The translations under genes were made by a program, and so were the position numbers. DNA of 50,301 bases from Candidatus Hydrothermarchaeota archaeon. GTDB lineage: Archaea; Hydrothermarchaeota; Hydrothermarchaeia; Hydrothermarchaeales; BMS3B. The stretch is from contig WANX01000132.1 in assembly GCA_015521565.1 (NCBI GenBank), positions 1-50,301 of the forward strand, read 5' to 3'. Below, piece by piece: positions 31,880 through 41,765 of the stretch; positions within the stretch are counted from its first letter, which is position 1; each line of letters opens with the position of its first letter. The notes below the pieces were generated by a model. It was not told the DNA's origin and did not search any database. It saw only the letters and a list, made by a program, of their open reading frames with translations.

Positions 31880-31990
31880 AGGAGCACCAGAGGTTAAGCG
31901 CAGACTACCGTGGAAAAGTTTGAAATGGGCTTAACCTTAATATAGGGGTTTCTGCATATAATCATGCAGTTCCGGGTGGAGGACTGGTTG

Positions 31991-32983
31991 ATGAAGCCAA
32001 AAATTCTCGTGGTGGATGACGAGGAGCTCATACGGCTGAGCCTGAGGAAGCTTCTGGAAAAGAACGGCTACATGGTGGAGGTGGCCAGCTCTGCCGCAGA
32101 GGCGCTGGAGAAGCTGAAAGCAGACGGGTTCAGAATAGTAATAACCGATATAATGATGCCTGACATGGACGGGGTCGAGCTCCTGAAAAAAATAAAGGAG
32201 CAGGACAGGAGCATTTACGTAATAATGATAACCGCCTATGCAAGTCTGGAGCGCGCCATTGCCAGCCTCAAGTTCGGCGCCGGCGATTTCATTCAGAAGC
32301 CCTATGAGAACAGGGAAATCCTCGAAGCTGTGCAGAAGGCGGTGGAAACTCTTGAGGAAGACGGAAAAAGTGTGGAGCTTGCGGTGTCTGTGAAGCAGGA
32401 GGTGGTAAATGCCTTCCGCTCAACCTGCCACAGGAGCGTGACTGAGCTTGCCAGCGCAGTTAAAAAGATTACCGGAACAGACACAAGCATTAATATAGAG
32501 GGCCCGGTGGTGGAGGAGGTGGAGAACTTCCCCAACCTGGTGGGCGGTGAGGGCATCGCCATGGTTGGCTCCTATGCCAGCCTGTACGGAGCCCTCAGCG
32601 GAAGCGCTACCCTGCTCTTTCCCATAGAGGATGCAATACGTTTTGTGGAGATACTCTCCGGCAAAAAGGTGGACTATGCAGACTTTCCCAATCCTCAGGA
32701 CAGGGAGGTTCTGAAGGAGGTGGGCAGCATAATCTCCGAGGACCACACCAGAAGGCTGAAGGAGCTTGCAAACATCGATGTGAAGATAACCCCTGCCAGC
32801 TTTGTGGACCTGGTGTCAGGAAACTTTGTCTCCTTCCTCGAGCTCCGCACCGGGCGTAAGAGGCAGTACTACTTTGCCCACAGGCTGAACTTCCACATAG
32901 GGGGGGCAAAGCAGATACTGGGCTATCTTCTGTTCATCTTCGACCTTAGAAACATAGGCGTGCTCAACAGTCGATTTTCATAG
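31991..32983 (+). CDS. Response regulator receiver fused to CheC/CheX-like domain
   Basis: 330 residues from ATG 31991, which is preceded by GGTGGAGG. An alternative ATG at 31964 is possible. The receiver (about 1-120) has VVDDEELIRLSL, the acceptor Asp in ITDIMMPDMDG and the KPY lysine. The second half has the CheC/CheX-like pattern: GSATLLFPIEDAIRFVEIL, DREVLKEVGSIISEDHTRRL and PASFVDLVSG. CheC proteins dephosphorylate CheY. The fusion could set its own phosphorylation state or report to chemotaxis or archaellum control. No che genes are nearby. Confidence 0.75.
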   Translation: MKPKILVVDDEELIRLSLRKLLEKNGYMVEVASSAAEALEKLKADGFRIVITDIMMPDMDGVELLKKIKEQDRSIYVIMITAYASLERAIASLKFGAGDFIQKPYENREILEAVQKAVETLEEDGKSVELAVSVKQEVVNAFRSTCHRSVTELASAVKKITGTDTSINIEGPVVEEVENFPNLVGGEGIAMVGSYASLYGALSGSATLLFPIEDAIRFVEILSGKKVDYADFPNPQDREVLKEVGSIISEDHTRRLKELANIDVKITPASFVDLVSGNFVSFLELRTGRKRQYYFAHRLNFHIGGAKQILGYLLFIFDLRNIGVLNSRFS

Positions 32984-33130
32984 ATAACCATCAACTTTTT
33001 ATAGCACCTGTTTTTAAACAGTAGTTGAAGGGCGCAGCAGTTTTCAGTGTTTATTGCGGTCCGGGATGTAGCCTGCAGGGTGGGCATGTGCAGAGCCGGG
33101 TATGAATAATAAAAGCTGCAAGGCGGAAAA
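32984..33130 (+). promoter_or_regulatory. Gap ahead of the TPR-propeller gene
   Basis: Contains a T-run at 32996-33001 after the regulator stop, a perfect palindrome CTGTTTTTAAACAG at 33008-33021, and a TATA-like AATAATAAAA at about 33104-33113. The last is about 25 bases ahead of the ATG at 33131, so the promoter may be nearly leaderless. Confidence 0.4.
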
Positions 33131-35740
33131 ATGGATGAAGACCTCAAGAGGGCGATAGAGTATCACAGACGGGGTGAATACGAGAAGGCAAGAGAATACT
33201 ACCTCAGGGCTGTTCACAGAGACCCTGAGAACCCGAGGCTGAGGGTCCTTCTGGGAAACACTTTCTACTACGGTGGACACGTGGAGGAGGGGATTGCCCA
33301 GTACAGGGAGGCGATACGAATTGACCCCGACTACTGTGTGGCCTATTTCAACCTGGCCATCGCCCTGGAGGAAACCGGGGACATACAGGGGGCCATAGAC
33401 AACTACAGGAGGGCAATAGAAAAAAATCCGCAGTATGCGGAGGCGTACGCAAACCTGGGGGCGCTGCTGAAGGAGTGCGGTGAGATAGATGAGGCAATCA
33501 TCTGCCTGCGCAGGGCTCTGGAAATAGACAGAAGCCTTGAGGCACCCCGCAGGAAACTGCAGCAAATCCTCAACGAGGTGCACGAGCAGGTGAGGATGAG
33601 AGAGCGTGTGAGGGAGGCGGAGGAGTACATAAAAGATGGCGACATCTTCGAAGAGGTGGGGGACCTGGACAGGGCCATAGAATGCTACAGGAAGTCCATA
33701 GAGGTGTACCCCAGCATAGTGGCCCACTTTCTGCTCGCCCTTGCCCTTGAAAGGAAGGGAGACTTGAAGGCTGCTACCCGGAACTACAGGGCCCTTCTCA
33801 GTATGGACGTGTCCAACATACGCGACTTCACCTCAGAGACCCTCAACATTCTGGGCAGGAAGCTTGGAAAGATTAAATTCACCAGTGATGACCTGGTAAA
33901 AATGCTGAAGAAGCTGCACTCACAGGTGAAGGAGAGGAGGCAATTCATCTCCATGATAGGATATGTGCTGAAGGAATCTGTGCAGACCGCAGACGACTTC
34001 ATAAGGCTTGGCTCCGAGTACGAGCAGAAGGGCGACCTTCAGACAGCTGTGGACTACTACCGCCGAGCAGTGGAGCTGGAGCCCGTGTCGCCGGTGCCGT
34101 ACTACATCCTTGGCATGGCGCTGGAGAGACTTGGAAGAAAACGCGAGGCGGTGCGCCAGTACCGGCGTGCCCTGGAGCTTGACATAGGCTCGCTGACTCC
34201 TGAGGCTTCCAGGAAGCTGGCTGAAACTCTTGCCAGGCAGATAGGGAGCATGTACGTGAGCTTTCTGGACTCCAGACAGCTTCTCATGGAGTTTAAAGAA
34301 TATGTGAAAAGCAGTGGCGATGCCAGCTTTGAGAACTTTATAAAGCGCAAGCTAACGGGAGAGGTGGAGAGCAAGATCGAGGAGGGCTACATGCTGGACA
34401 GGGAGGGCACCCTTGAGGTGGCGATTCAGAGGTACCAGGAAGCTGTGGAAATAGACCCCCACAATCTCGTCGCTCACTACATCCTGGGCCTCGCACTGGA
34501 GACCAAGGGCGACTACGAGGGTGCCATTCGCAGGTACAGGGAAAGTGAGAAGGTGGACCTGGAGCAGGCCCCCAGGGAGATATCCAGACGGGTTATTGAT
34601 ATCCTGAACAGGTACCTCACCAGGACCACAAAGGACGGCCACAGGGTGGGCACCATACTGATGAGATACTTCGAAATAATCAGCCAGAATCCCGAGAAGA
34701 TGACACAGCTCCTCAGCTACATCGAAGACATAAAGCTGGACACCCTCTCAAAGATTCTCAAGTCCTATGTGGAGAAGGCCATGAAGGATGGTGGAGGCGG
34801 AGTGATAATACGGGATATGGAGGACTTTGCAGAGAACTTTGAAGAGCAGCTTAAAATGAAGAGGTCCGAAGAGCTGAGCCGGGTGAGTGTGAAGCTGGCC
34901 TGGAAGTACAAGACTGGCAGGGCTATAAGGTGTGCCGCCATGTCCTCCGGAGGCGAGGTTATAGCCGGTGGTTCCGAAAACGGCAGGATTTACTTTATCA
35001 GCAGAAAGGGCGAGCTCATCTGGAAGAAAAACAGAGAGGTTATGATAGTGGACCTGGACGTCTCCCCGGATGGGGGGTACATTGCCCTTGGTTTGCAGAG
35101 CGGCATCGTGGAGCTTATAGACTCGGAGGGGGGGCTGGTGTGGAGGAGGGACTTTACTAAAAACGGGGTTACCTGCCTGTCGGTCTCCAGGGGGGCGGAA
35201 TACACCGCTGTCGCCACCAGGGACTCCAGGCTGATTGCCCTGGACAGGTTTGGCGAGGTGGTGTGGGAGCGTTCTGTGGACGGATACTGCACCAGGATGG
35301 ACATCTCCCACAGCGGAAGGGACATAATAGCCTGCTCCGACCTGGGCTACATCCACTTCATAAGAAACGAAGGCATTGTAATACTCGACAGCATGATAGT
35401 TAAAGACACCCCCCACTCGGTAGCAATATCCCCGGACGGTAAATTCTGTGCCTCGGGCTCCACCTCCGGCAGGGTGTACTTCATGAACAGAGAAAAGCAG
35501 GTGCTCTGGAAGCGGGAGACCGGAAGCCCTGTATACGGGCTGGCGGTGAGCGGAAAGGGAAAGAACGTGGCGGCGGGCACATCAGCCGGCAGGGTGTACC
35601 TTTACAACGGAGAGGGGGAGCTTCTGTGGGAGTACCCCACCGGTGTAAACATCTGGGATATCGACATCTCTTCTGACGGCAGCAGCACCATCGCTGCCTG
35701 CGGACTGGTCTTCGGAGACATCTACCACTTTATTACCTGA
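33131..35740 (+). CDS. TPR protein with C-terminal beta-propeller
   Basis: 869 residues, cytoplasmic. The N-terminal 600 residues hold TPR units, for example KRAIEYHRRGEYEKAREYYL, VAYFNLAIALEETGDIQGAI and YAEAYANLGALLKECGEIDE. They occur in three clusters separated by helical spacers. The C-terminal third is a WD/PQQ-like propeller of about seven blades with recurring GRIYFISRKGELIWK-type strands (SGRVYFMNREKQVLWKRETG, AGRVYLYNGEGELLWEYPTG). Such proteins act as assembly scaffolds. It follows the receiver-CheC gene, so a signalling-scaffold role is possible but unproven. Confidence 0.77.
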   Translation: MDEDLKRAIEYHRRGEYEKAREYYLRAVHRDPENPRLRVLLGNTFYYGGHVEEGIAQYREAIRIDPDYCVAYFNLAIALEETGDIQGAIDNYRRAIEKNPQYAEAYANLGALLKECGEIDEAIICLRRALEIDRSLEAPRRKLQQILNEVHEQVRMRERVREAEEYIKDGDIFEEVGDLDRAIECYRKSIEVYPSIVAHFLLALALERKGDLKAATRNYRALLSMDVSNIRDFTSETLNILGRKLGKIKFTSDDLVKMLKKLHSQVKERRQFISMIGYVLKESVQTADDFIRLGSEYEQKGDLQTAVDYYRRAVELEPVSPVPYYILGMALERLGRKREAVRQYRRALELDIGSLTPEASRKLAETLARQIGSMYVSFLDSRQLLMEFKEYVKSSGDASFENFIKRKLTGEVESKIEEGYMLDREGTLEVAIQRYQEAVEIDPHNLVAHYILGLALETKGDYEGAIRRYRESEKVDLEQAPREISRRVIDILNRYLTRTTKDGHRVGTILMRYFEIISQNPEKMTQLLSYIEDIKLDTLSKILKSYVEKAMKDGGGGVIIRDMEDFAENFEEQLKMKRSEELSRVSVKLAWKYKTGRAIRCAAMSSGGEVIAGGSENGRIYFISRKGELIWKKNREVMIVDLDVSPDGGYIALGLQSGIVELIDSEGGLVWRRDFTKNGVTCLSVSRGAEYTAVATRDSRLIALDRFGEVVWERSVDGYCTRMDISHSGRDIIACSDLGYIHFIRNEGIVILDSMIVKDTPHSVAISPDGKFCASGSTSGRVYFMNREKQVLWKRETGSPVYGLAVSGKGKNVAAGTSAGRVYLYNGEGELLWEYPTGVNIWDIDISSDGSSTIAACGLVFGDIYHFIT

Positions 35741-37379
35741 GTTCCAGCGCCTCCACTTCGAGTTCCATAGCAGCTACGGGAAACTCCAGCTCGAAATTCT
35801 CCAGCACCTCGGGATGGAGCTCCCCGAACAGGCCCGCCTCATCATCACCCACCAGCAGGGAGGCGCACCTTCCGGTGATAAAAGCCGGGTCTTCTGCAGG
35901 CGCCACTCTGTACTCCACACCGAGGTCTCGGAGAAGTCCCTGGAGCAGAGCCTTTATCTCAGTAAAGCTGGCCCTGTCGTGCACTACCGCCACGCCCAGC
36001 CTGCGCCTCCGCGGGGCACCCGCATCACCGTCGAGCAGCACCACATCCCCCAGCTCAAAAATTCGCTGGGGAAGCTCGCGGTGCCTGTTGAGCCTGAGGG
36101 TGCGCAACAGGCCCGGGATGAGGGAGGTCCTCACTATGGTGTGCTCCTCGCTTATAGGGTTTTTTATCCGCACCGCCTCTCCATGACGACGAAGTCTGGA
36201 GAAGTTCTCCCTTTCGTTGGTGAGCATCAGGTTCATCACTTCGGTAAAGCCGTAGCCGAGCATGAGCATGCGCAGCTTTTCGCAGAGCACCTCCAGTGGC
36301 AGCTTCTCACCTGTGGTAAGCACCCCGGGAAGGGAGGCCGGAAAGTTCCCGTAGCCGTAGCCTATGGCAACGTCCTCCACCAGGTCTATCTCATGGAATA
36401 TGTCGCACCTGTAGCAGGGGACGCTCACCAGAAGCTCCTCACCGTTGAGTCCTGCACCGTAGCCCATCCTCTCCAGGCAGGACTTCACCTCCTCGGCTTC
36501 CAGCCTCAGACCGAGCATTCTGTTCACATAGCTCAGGCGCAGCTTCATGTGTCTGGGAGAAAAGTCGGGCGTGGTCAGACTCTGCCGGGGGTACCTGACC
36601 TCCACCTTTCGCACCGTGAAGCCCCGCTCCGCAAGGGCGGTTGCCAGAATGTTGAGTGCCTGGGAAATCAACCTCAAATCGGTGCCGGTAACGTCGATGA
36701 AGAATCTGCGCGTAGCCTCTGTCACCCGGGTGAGCTCTCCATTTATGATGGGAGGGAGGCTGAGCACATTGTTGCGGGAATCCAGGATAACCGGGTAGCG
36801 GTCGAAGGAGGAGATTATGTGGGCATATTCCACGCCCTTGGGGTGCTCCTCCAGTATCTGCCTGGGAGTCATTTCCTCCCGGTAACCCAGAGGCACAAAG
36901 CGTATCCCATCCGGCGCCACGGTGGTGTACCTGTAGGGCGGTGTTACCCGCGACGGGTCGTGCACGCCTATGGAGACCTTCCTCCTGTCCCTCCCCAGAG
37001 CCCAGTGCAGCCTCTCCTGAAGCTCCATGAGCTCCGCAATGAGCTCGTCGGTGAGCCTGACATTCTCAACCTCACACGCTACGACGAAGTCGCGCACACC
37101 TGAGACACTTTCATCTACGATAAGAAAGTTCTTCGCCTCCCCGGCACTGTACTCCTTAAGCCCGGGCTCTATACCGAAGAAGGCCCTGTAGGCCCGGGCG
37201 ATGCCCTCCACGGAGTAGAGGTCAGGGCGATTTGGAAAGTATTCCGCGTAGATATACCTGCCATCGTAGCCCTCAATATCGCAACCCAGCAGCGGGAGCT
37301 TCTCCATGAGTTCGGCGTCGCTCATCTCGGTGCGCATCAGGCGCCTGAGCTCATCACACTCAATTTTTATCACCGGCAT
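35733..37379 (-). CDS. pheT: Phenylalanyl-tRNA synthetase beta subunit
   Basis: 548 residues, the archaeal-type PheT without the N-terminal tRNA-binding-like domain of bacterial PheT. Typical parts are VMPVIKIECDELRRLM at the start, FVPLGYREEMTPRQILEEHP, the B5 region (MLGLRLEAEEVKSCLERMGY) and the catalytic-like core (NPISEEHTIVRTSLIPGLLR). Its stop overlaps the convergent TPR-propeller gene end by eight bases. It abuts pheS with no gap. Confidence 0.93.
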   Translation of the reverse strand: MPVIKIECDELRRLMRTEMSDAELMEKLPLLGCDIEGYDGRYIYAEYFPNRPDLYSVEGIARAYRAFFGIEPGLKEYSAGEAKNFLIVDESVSGVRDFVVACEVENVRLTDELIAELMELQERLHWALGRDRRKVSIGVHDPSRVTPPYRYTTVAPDGIRFVPLGYREEMTPRQILEEHPKGVEYAHIISSFDRYPVILDSRNNVLSLPPIINGELTRVTEATRRFFIDVTGTDLRLISQALNILATALAERGFTVRKVEVRYPRQSLTTPDFSPRHMKLRLSYVNRMLGLRLEAEEVKSCLERMGYGAGLNGEELLVSVPCYRCDIFHEIDLVEDVAIGYGYGNFPASLPGVLTTGEKLPLEVLCEKLRMLMLGYGFTEVMNLMLTNERENFSRLRRHGEAVRIKNPISEEHTIVRTSLIPGLLRTLRLNRHRELPQRIFELGDVVLLDGDAGAPRRRRLGVAVVHDRASFTEIKALLQGLLRDLGVEYRVAPAEDPAFITGRCASLLVGDDEAGLFGELHPEVLENFELEFPVAAMELEVEALELR

Positions 37380-38873
37380 TTATCTCACCCTCGCTCTTCG
37401 CAGCCAGTTGATGTCGCTCATGTAGAGCTCGCGGATGTCCTCCAGACCCAGGCGCAGCATCGCAAGGCGCTCTATTCCGAGGCCCCAGGCCAGGACAGGG
37501 TGGCGTATTCCCAGGGGCTCTGTAACCTCCGGGCGGAATATTCCAGCGCCGCCCAGCTCCAGCCACTTCTCCTTATCCGCAAAGAACACCTCTATTTCAA
37601 GACTCGGCTCAGTGTACGGGAAGTAGCCGGGACGGAAGCGCACCTGCTCAAATCCCATTTTGCTGTAGAACTCGCGGAGCAGCCCAAGCAGATCCGCAAA
37701 GCTCACCTCTCCGACAACTATGCCCTCCACCTGGTGAAACTCCGGAAGGTGTTTGAAGGTTATGCGCTCCTTGCGGAAAACACGGTCAACGCAGAAAACC
37801 TTTATGGGCGGCTTTTGCTCTGCTGCAAGGTGGCGTATTGTAGTCGCGGTTGTATGTGTTCTGAGCAGAGCTGTGCGCGCCAGCTCTTCGCTCCAGGAGT
37901 AGCGCCAGCCCGTTGAGCCGGTACCTGCACCGTTTTCATGGGCGCGTCTCACAGCCTCCACAATCCTCCTATCCGGCAGCTTGAGTCTCGCCGGCTTCTC
38001 CAGGTAGAAGGTATCCTGCATCTCCCGTGCGGGGTGGTCCTGGGGCACAAACAGTGCGTCGAAGTTCCAGAAACTTGACTCCACCAGAGGGCCTGAGATC
38101 TCCTTAAAGCCCATCTGCAGGAAAATGGAGCGGATTTCGTCGATTATTATCCTGAGCGGATGCAGCTTGGCTGGCAGAAGCTCCGGCGCTGGCAGGGTAA
38201 CATCGTAGCGGCGCAGCTTCTTCCCGCGCCAGGTACCGGTTTTTATTATCTGATGGGTGAGCTGGGAAATCTCCTCCTCCAGCTCTATGCCCTTTGCAAA
38301 AAGCTCCTTCCCGCGCCGTGTTAGCCTTGCCTTCCTGAGGCTCCTCTCCTCAATTCTGACGACCTGCTGCCTCCCCCTCAGAAGCTCCAGGGCTGAGCGC
38401 TCTTTCTCTGAAAGCTGGCTCAGCATGAGCTCGCCCTGTGCAAGCCTCTCTAAAAGCTTCTCATCCTCAGTCCTGTCGCCCCTCCTTCCCTCCTCTGTGA
38501 GCGCCAGCCTTCCTCCTGTAATGCTTGCCAGACCCTTTCTGCGCAACCAGCCGAGTGCTATGCTCACCTCGTCCTTATCCAGCACCTCACCCAGTGCCGA
38601 AATCTCAGCCTCACCGCCTTTGCTTCTGAGGTACTCCAGCGCTCTGCGCTCCGGCAGACCCCTCTCCGCATAGAGCCTGCCCTCCTCCCCCAGAGCCACA
38701 GCGCAGTCCTTTTCCTCCTCGACCTCCGCCAGACCTTTGCGCACCAGCCAGTACAGCGCGCGGTTAACGGCACTCACTCTCAGCTTGGTGCGGGATGCTA
38801 TCTCCTCCGGCTCCGCACTGCCCAGCTCTCCCAGCGCCTTTAAAACCAGCTTCTCGTTTCTGCTCAGCTCCAT
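37380..38873 (-). CDS. pheS: Phenylalanyl-tRNA synthetase alpha subunit
   Basis: About 497 residues from ATG 38873. An N-terminal winged-helix region (about 1-200) of the archaeal/eukaryotic type precedes the class II catalytic core. Motif 2 is FRKERITFKHLPEFHQVEG and motif 3 is HPVLAWGLGIERLAML, with GGAGIFRPEVTEPLGI between. Abutting pheS-pheT, with pheS first, is as expected for the heterotetramer. An ATG at 38927 is rejected because the 85-residue membrane protein gene ends at 38875. Confidence 0.93.
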   Translation of the reverse strand: MELSRNEKLVLKALGELGSAEPEEIASRTKLRVSAVNRALYWLVRKGLAEVEEEKDCAVALGEEGRLYAERGLPERRALEYLRSKGGEAEISALGEVLDKDEVSIALGWLRRKGLASITGGRLALTEEGRRGDRTEDEKLLERLAQGELMLSQLSEKERSALELLRGRQQVVRIEERSLRKARLTRRGKELFAKGIELEEEISQLTHQIIKTGTWRGKKLRRYDVTLPAPELLPAKLHPLRIIIDEIRSIFLQMGFKEISGPLVESSFWNFDALFVPQDHPAREMQDTFYLEKPARLKLPDRRIVEAVRRAHENGAGTGSTGWRYSWSEELARTALLRTHTTATTIRHLAAEQKPPIKVFCVDRVFRKERITFKHLPEFHQVEGIVVGEVSFADLLGLLREFYSKMGFEQVRFRPGYFPYTEPSLEIEVFFADKEKWLELGGAGIFRPEVTEPLGIRHPVLAWGLGIERLAMLRLGLEDIRELYMSDINWLRRARVR

Positions 38874-38874
38874 G

Positions 38875-39132
38875 TTATCCCTGCTCTGCCCTTTTTCCAG
38901 CCCCTTCCTCAAAGTAGAGCATTGCAATCAGCACAAAGAGCACGGCCATGGCTATAAAGTATTCAAAGTTTGGCTGGTTTTTTACAACAGTGTAAACAGA
39001 AATTCCACCAAAGAGGACCCCGAGGCCGGAGAAAAGCCAGAATATCTCAGTTTTCCCGAGCTCCCTCTCCAGATAGTACACGGCAAATATGACGAGGGCA
39101 ACACCCACACCAAAAACCACACGCGCATCCAT
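38875..39132 (-). CDS. Small membrane protein, three helices
   Basis: 85 residues with three hydrophobic helices (about 5-20, 30-46, 58-72) separated by short charged loops and ending in a charged tail (EEGAGKRAEQG). No family is recognised. The stop TAA is 38877-38875, two bases from the pheS start, so it is probably co-transcribed with pheS. Its ATG at 39132 overlaps no gene. Function unknown. Confidence 0.6.
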   Translation of the reverse strand: MDARVVFGVGVALVIFAVYYLERELGKTEIFWLFSGLGVLFGGISVYTVVKNQPNFEYFIAMAVLFVLIAMLYFEEGAGKRAEQG

Positions 39133-39257
39133 TGCAGTGCAGAGTTTATCTAAATGCTATAAAAGCTTTTTCCAGGAAACGGCTGCCACCGGGATGGGTG
39201 TGCTGTCCGCTATCCGCACGGGCAAAATTTATATCCCCCGGGCACAATCTTTTTGCC

Positions 39258-39395
39258 ATGCCCACCTGCGAGATATGCGGCGAGGAGGTGGAGGAGATAT
39301 ACTCCTGCAGGGTCTGCGGCTACCGCTTCTGCGCCAACTGCGGCGACCCCGCGAGCGGAGAGTGCGAGTTCTGCATGGAAGAGGAGGAGCTCTAA
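39258..39395 (+). CDS. 45-residue zinc-binding protein
   Basis: MPTCEICGEEVEEIYSCRVC, then CANCG and CEFC near the end: eight cysteines as four CxxC pairs in 45 residues, probably two zinc sites like a HIT-type zinc finger. TATA-like TTTATATCC lies at about 39227-39235, about 28 bases before the ATG, so it has its own promoter. It ends in a three-base convergent overlap with trm1. Too short for default gene calling. Confidence 0.65.
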   Translation: MPTCEICGEEVEEIYSCRVCGYRFCANCGDPASGECEFCMEEEEL

Positions 39396-40522
39396 CCCAA
39401 AACCTCCACCAGTGCCTCGTAGGGGGCGTCGGTTTTTATGCCCGTGGCCGAGATGTGGGTTCTGCTGGCGCTGTAGCCGCGGCGGTGGAGTTCTTCCAGG
39501 ATTTCCCTCATCGGGGGCAGCTCTCCCAGCGAGAGGCGCCTGGCGAGGTGGTGCACATCGTAGAAGAAGGGCACCTCAAGCTCAGAGGCAATCGCTGCGA
39601 GAAGCTTTGAGCAGCGCTTATCCTCCAGGTATGCCGCCTCTTCAGCCGCCCTCCTCGCGAGCTCCGCATCTTTAAGTTCCCCCAGCCACAGCGCTCCCGC
39701 CACAGCATAGCTCCCGCCGCACGCGCAGCGCTTTTGAGAGGGAAGGGGCGAGGCTTCGCTCTCACGTCTGCCGCAGGCAGGGCAGTAGTAGAGGTAGCCC
39801 AGCTTTGCAAGGGCTTCATCCGCACGCCTCCTGCCGGAGCGCAGCGCCACGAAGGCGCGGAAGTAGTGGTCGGTGGCGTGGGCGAGCAGAACGCGGGCAC
39901 CCCGGCGAAGCTTCGCCGCCTCGCGCACCACGCCTGCGATGAGTATTCTGAGCCCCGCCTCCTTGCACAGCTCGCCTCGCAGAGGAATAGAAAAGTACTT
40001 CCTGAGGCACGCCTTCGGGTAGACGCCGCAAAGCGGCGCGGTGTCTGTTGCGGTTACAGCGAGATACCCGCCCCGCGGTGGGAGCGCCAGCACGGCGTTG
40101 TGGATAAAGGGCACGGGCGTGCCGAAGGGGTCTATGTCTATGAAGTTGAATCTCCCCCGCCGCTCAAGCAGGAAGAGGTTCGCTTCCCTCAGGGAAATGC
40201 CCACCTCCAGGCTGTTAAGCGCCGCGTTCCTCCTTATAAGCTCCACGGCGCTCTCGCTTCCGTCGTTCAGGTGAACCTCCGCTTTTGCCTCCTTCGCCAC
40301 GCGCAGCCCCTTTGCTCCTGTCCCTGCGAGCAGGTCCAGGAACTTTACCTCCTCCCCGGCAGAGAGAAGCGCCCTCACAACGGCGCAGGTTACGTCGCGG
40401 TTGAGCTTCATGCGGGGGTTGAAGAATACGGGAGGGAGGGACTTCTTTATCTCCCGGGGCGATGTCAGGCTGCGCTCTGGTACGAGAAGCTTCGTCCTGC
40501 CCTCCACAATCTCGACGAACAT
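39392..40522 (-). CDS. trm1: tRNA (guanine(26)-N(2))-dimethyltransferase
   Basis: 376 residues of the archaeal Trm1 type. AdoMet-binding motifs are FLDLLAGTGAKGLRVAKEA and HLNDGSESAVELI; the catalytic-site motif is DIDPFGTPVPFI. A C-terminal zinc site comprises CPAC and CACG, and HISATGIKTDAP closes the protein. The start MFVEIVEGRTKL is at 40522, two bases before the ilvC stop, so it is translated after ilvC. Confidence 0.9.
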   Translation of the reverse strand: MFVEIVEGRTKLLVPERSLTSPREIKKSLPPVFFNPRMKLNRDVTCAVVRALLSAGEEVKFLDLLAGTGAKGLRVAKEAKAEVHLNDGSESAVELIRRNAALNSLEVGISLREANLFLLERRGRFNFIDIDPFGTPVPFIHNAVLALPPRGGYLAVTATDTAPLCGVYPKACLRKYFSIPLRGELCKEAGLRILIAGVVREAAKLRRGARVLLAHATDHYFRAFVALRSGRRRADEALAKLGYLYYCPACGRRESEASPLPSQKRCACGGSYAVAGALWLGELKDAELARRAAEEAAYLEDKRCSKLLAAIASELEVPFFYDVHHLARRLSLGELPPMREILEELHRRGYSASRTHISATGIKTDAPYEALVEVLG

Positions 40523-40523
40523 G

Positions 40524-41507
40524 CTACAGCTTCATCATCTCTCTAAGCCTGCGCCCCACCTCCTCGATGGGGTGCTCCTTATCCTTTGCGCGGAGGCTGC
40601 TGAGCACCGGCAGGCCCGCGCGGTTCTCCAGAATCCACTCCCGTGCGAACTCCCCGCTCTGAATCTCCCGCAGTATCTTCCTCATCTCCTGCCTTACCTC
40701 GGGGGTTATTATCCGCCTGCCCCGGGTGCGCCCCCCGTACTCTGCGGTGTTTGAGACCCGGCGCCACATGCCCTCTATCCCCTCGCGGTAGTACAGGTCC
40801 ACGATGAGCTTGAGCTCGTGCAGGCACTCGAAGTACGCCACCTCTGGCGAGTAGCCCGCCTCAACCAGGGTTTCAAAAGCGGCCTTTATAAGCTCCGCGC
40901 TGCCCCCGCACAGGTCAACCTGCTCCCCGAAGAGGTCTGTCTCTGTCTCCTCGGCGAAGGTTGTCTCGAGCACGCCCACCCGGGTGGCGCCGTTCGCCTT
41001 CGCAAGCGCTAAAGCGCGCTGCTTCGCCCTGCCGGTGTAGTCCTGCTCCACAGCAATAAGCGCCGGCACGCCTGAGCCCCGCTCAAACTCCCGCCTCACC
41101 ATGGCACCCGGCCCCTTTGGCGCCATCATTATCACATCCACATTGCCAGGAGGCACAATCTGCGAGAAGCGGATGTTGAAGCCGTGGGAGAAGCTCAGGG
41201 CGTTGCCCTCCTCAAGGTTCGCGTGCACGTACTTCCTGTACACCTCGGGCTGGGCCTCGTCGGGGATGAGCATGTGCACAATTGTGCCCCGCTTGGCCGC
41301 TTCCTCTATGCTCAGCACCTCAAAGCCGTCGCGGGAGGCGCGCTCCCAGGAGGCGCCGCCCCTGCGCAGCCCGAGCACAACCTCCAAACCAGAGTCGCGG
41401 AAGTTCTGCGCCTGGGCAGAGCCCTGGATCCCGTAACCTATAACGGCGATAACCTCATCCTTAAGCACGTCCAGGTCCACGTCCCTGTCGTAGTATATCC
41501 TCGCCAT
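40524..41507 (-). CDS. ilvC: Ketol-acid reductoisomerase
   Basis: About 327 residues, class I length. The Rossmann motif is [17 protein letters not shown], followed by [10 protein letters not shown] for the cofactor phosphate. Catalytic parts are [25 protein letters not shown] with the metal ligand Asp/Glu, and [15 protein letters not shown]. It converts acetolactate in valine, leucine and isoleucine synthesis. ATG 41507 follows GAGGTGG. A 41570 start would add 21 unlikely residues. ilvB, ilvN and leu genes are not in the window. Confidence 0.93.
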   Translation of the reverse strand: MARIYYDRDVDLDVLKDEVIAVIGYGIQGSAQAQNFRDSGLEVVLGLRRGGASWERASRDGFEVLSIEEAAKRGTIVHMLIPDEAQPEVYRKYVHANLEEGNALSFSHGFNIRFSQIVPPGNVDVIMMAPKGPGAMVRREFERGSGVPALIAVEQDYTGRAKQRALALAKANGATRVGVLETTFAEETETDLFGEQVDLCGGSAELIKAAFETLVEAGYSPEVAYFECLHELKLIVDLYYREGIEGMWRRVSNTAEYGGRTRGRRIITPEVRQEMRKILREIQSGEFAREWILENRAGLPVLSSLRAKDKEHPIEEVGRRLREMMKL

Positions 41508-41566
41508 TAAACCACCTCGAAGAGAAATAGCGCTGAGAATATTTAAACAATTCGTTGCAGAAAGGC

Positions 41567-41680
41567 TCACCTGCGGTTCCTTTCCCTCTCCCTCAGAAGC
41601 CGCTCCATCTCCCTTTCAAGCGCCTCTCTGCGCAGTTCTATCTCAAGCCATTTCTCTGCAAAGCTCTCTGCTTTACCCAT
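41567..41680 (-). CDS. 37-residue charged helical protein (candidate)
   Basis: [20 protein letters not shown] followed by [17 protein letters not shown]: a single highly charged amphipathic helix. It is the only coding sense in the gap between ilvC and the helix-turn-helix gene. A TATA-like TTTATATT lies about 27 bases ahead of the start on the minus strand. No family is known. It could be a small regulator, or it could be non-coding. Confidence 0.35.
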   Translation of the reverse strand: MGKAESFAEKWLEIELRREALEREMERLLRERERNRR

Positions 41681-41765
41681 CAATTATAGAAGTTTACCCT
41701 CTGCAATATAAACCTTTCTATACATGCCAGATTACTTTCAGCATCAATAGCAATTGATTATATAC

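Noticed and set aside
33131-35740. DNA repeats in the TPR-propeller gene as a tandem repeat array or CRISPR
   Set aside because: The repeats are seen only at protein level with diverged DNA. There are no identical direct repeats with regular spacers.
35814-37103. A 429-codon open frame on the plus strand inside pheT
   Set aside because: Antisense shadow of a complete pheT gene, with no family features.
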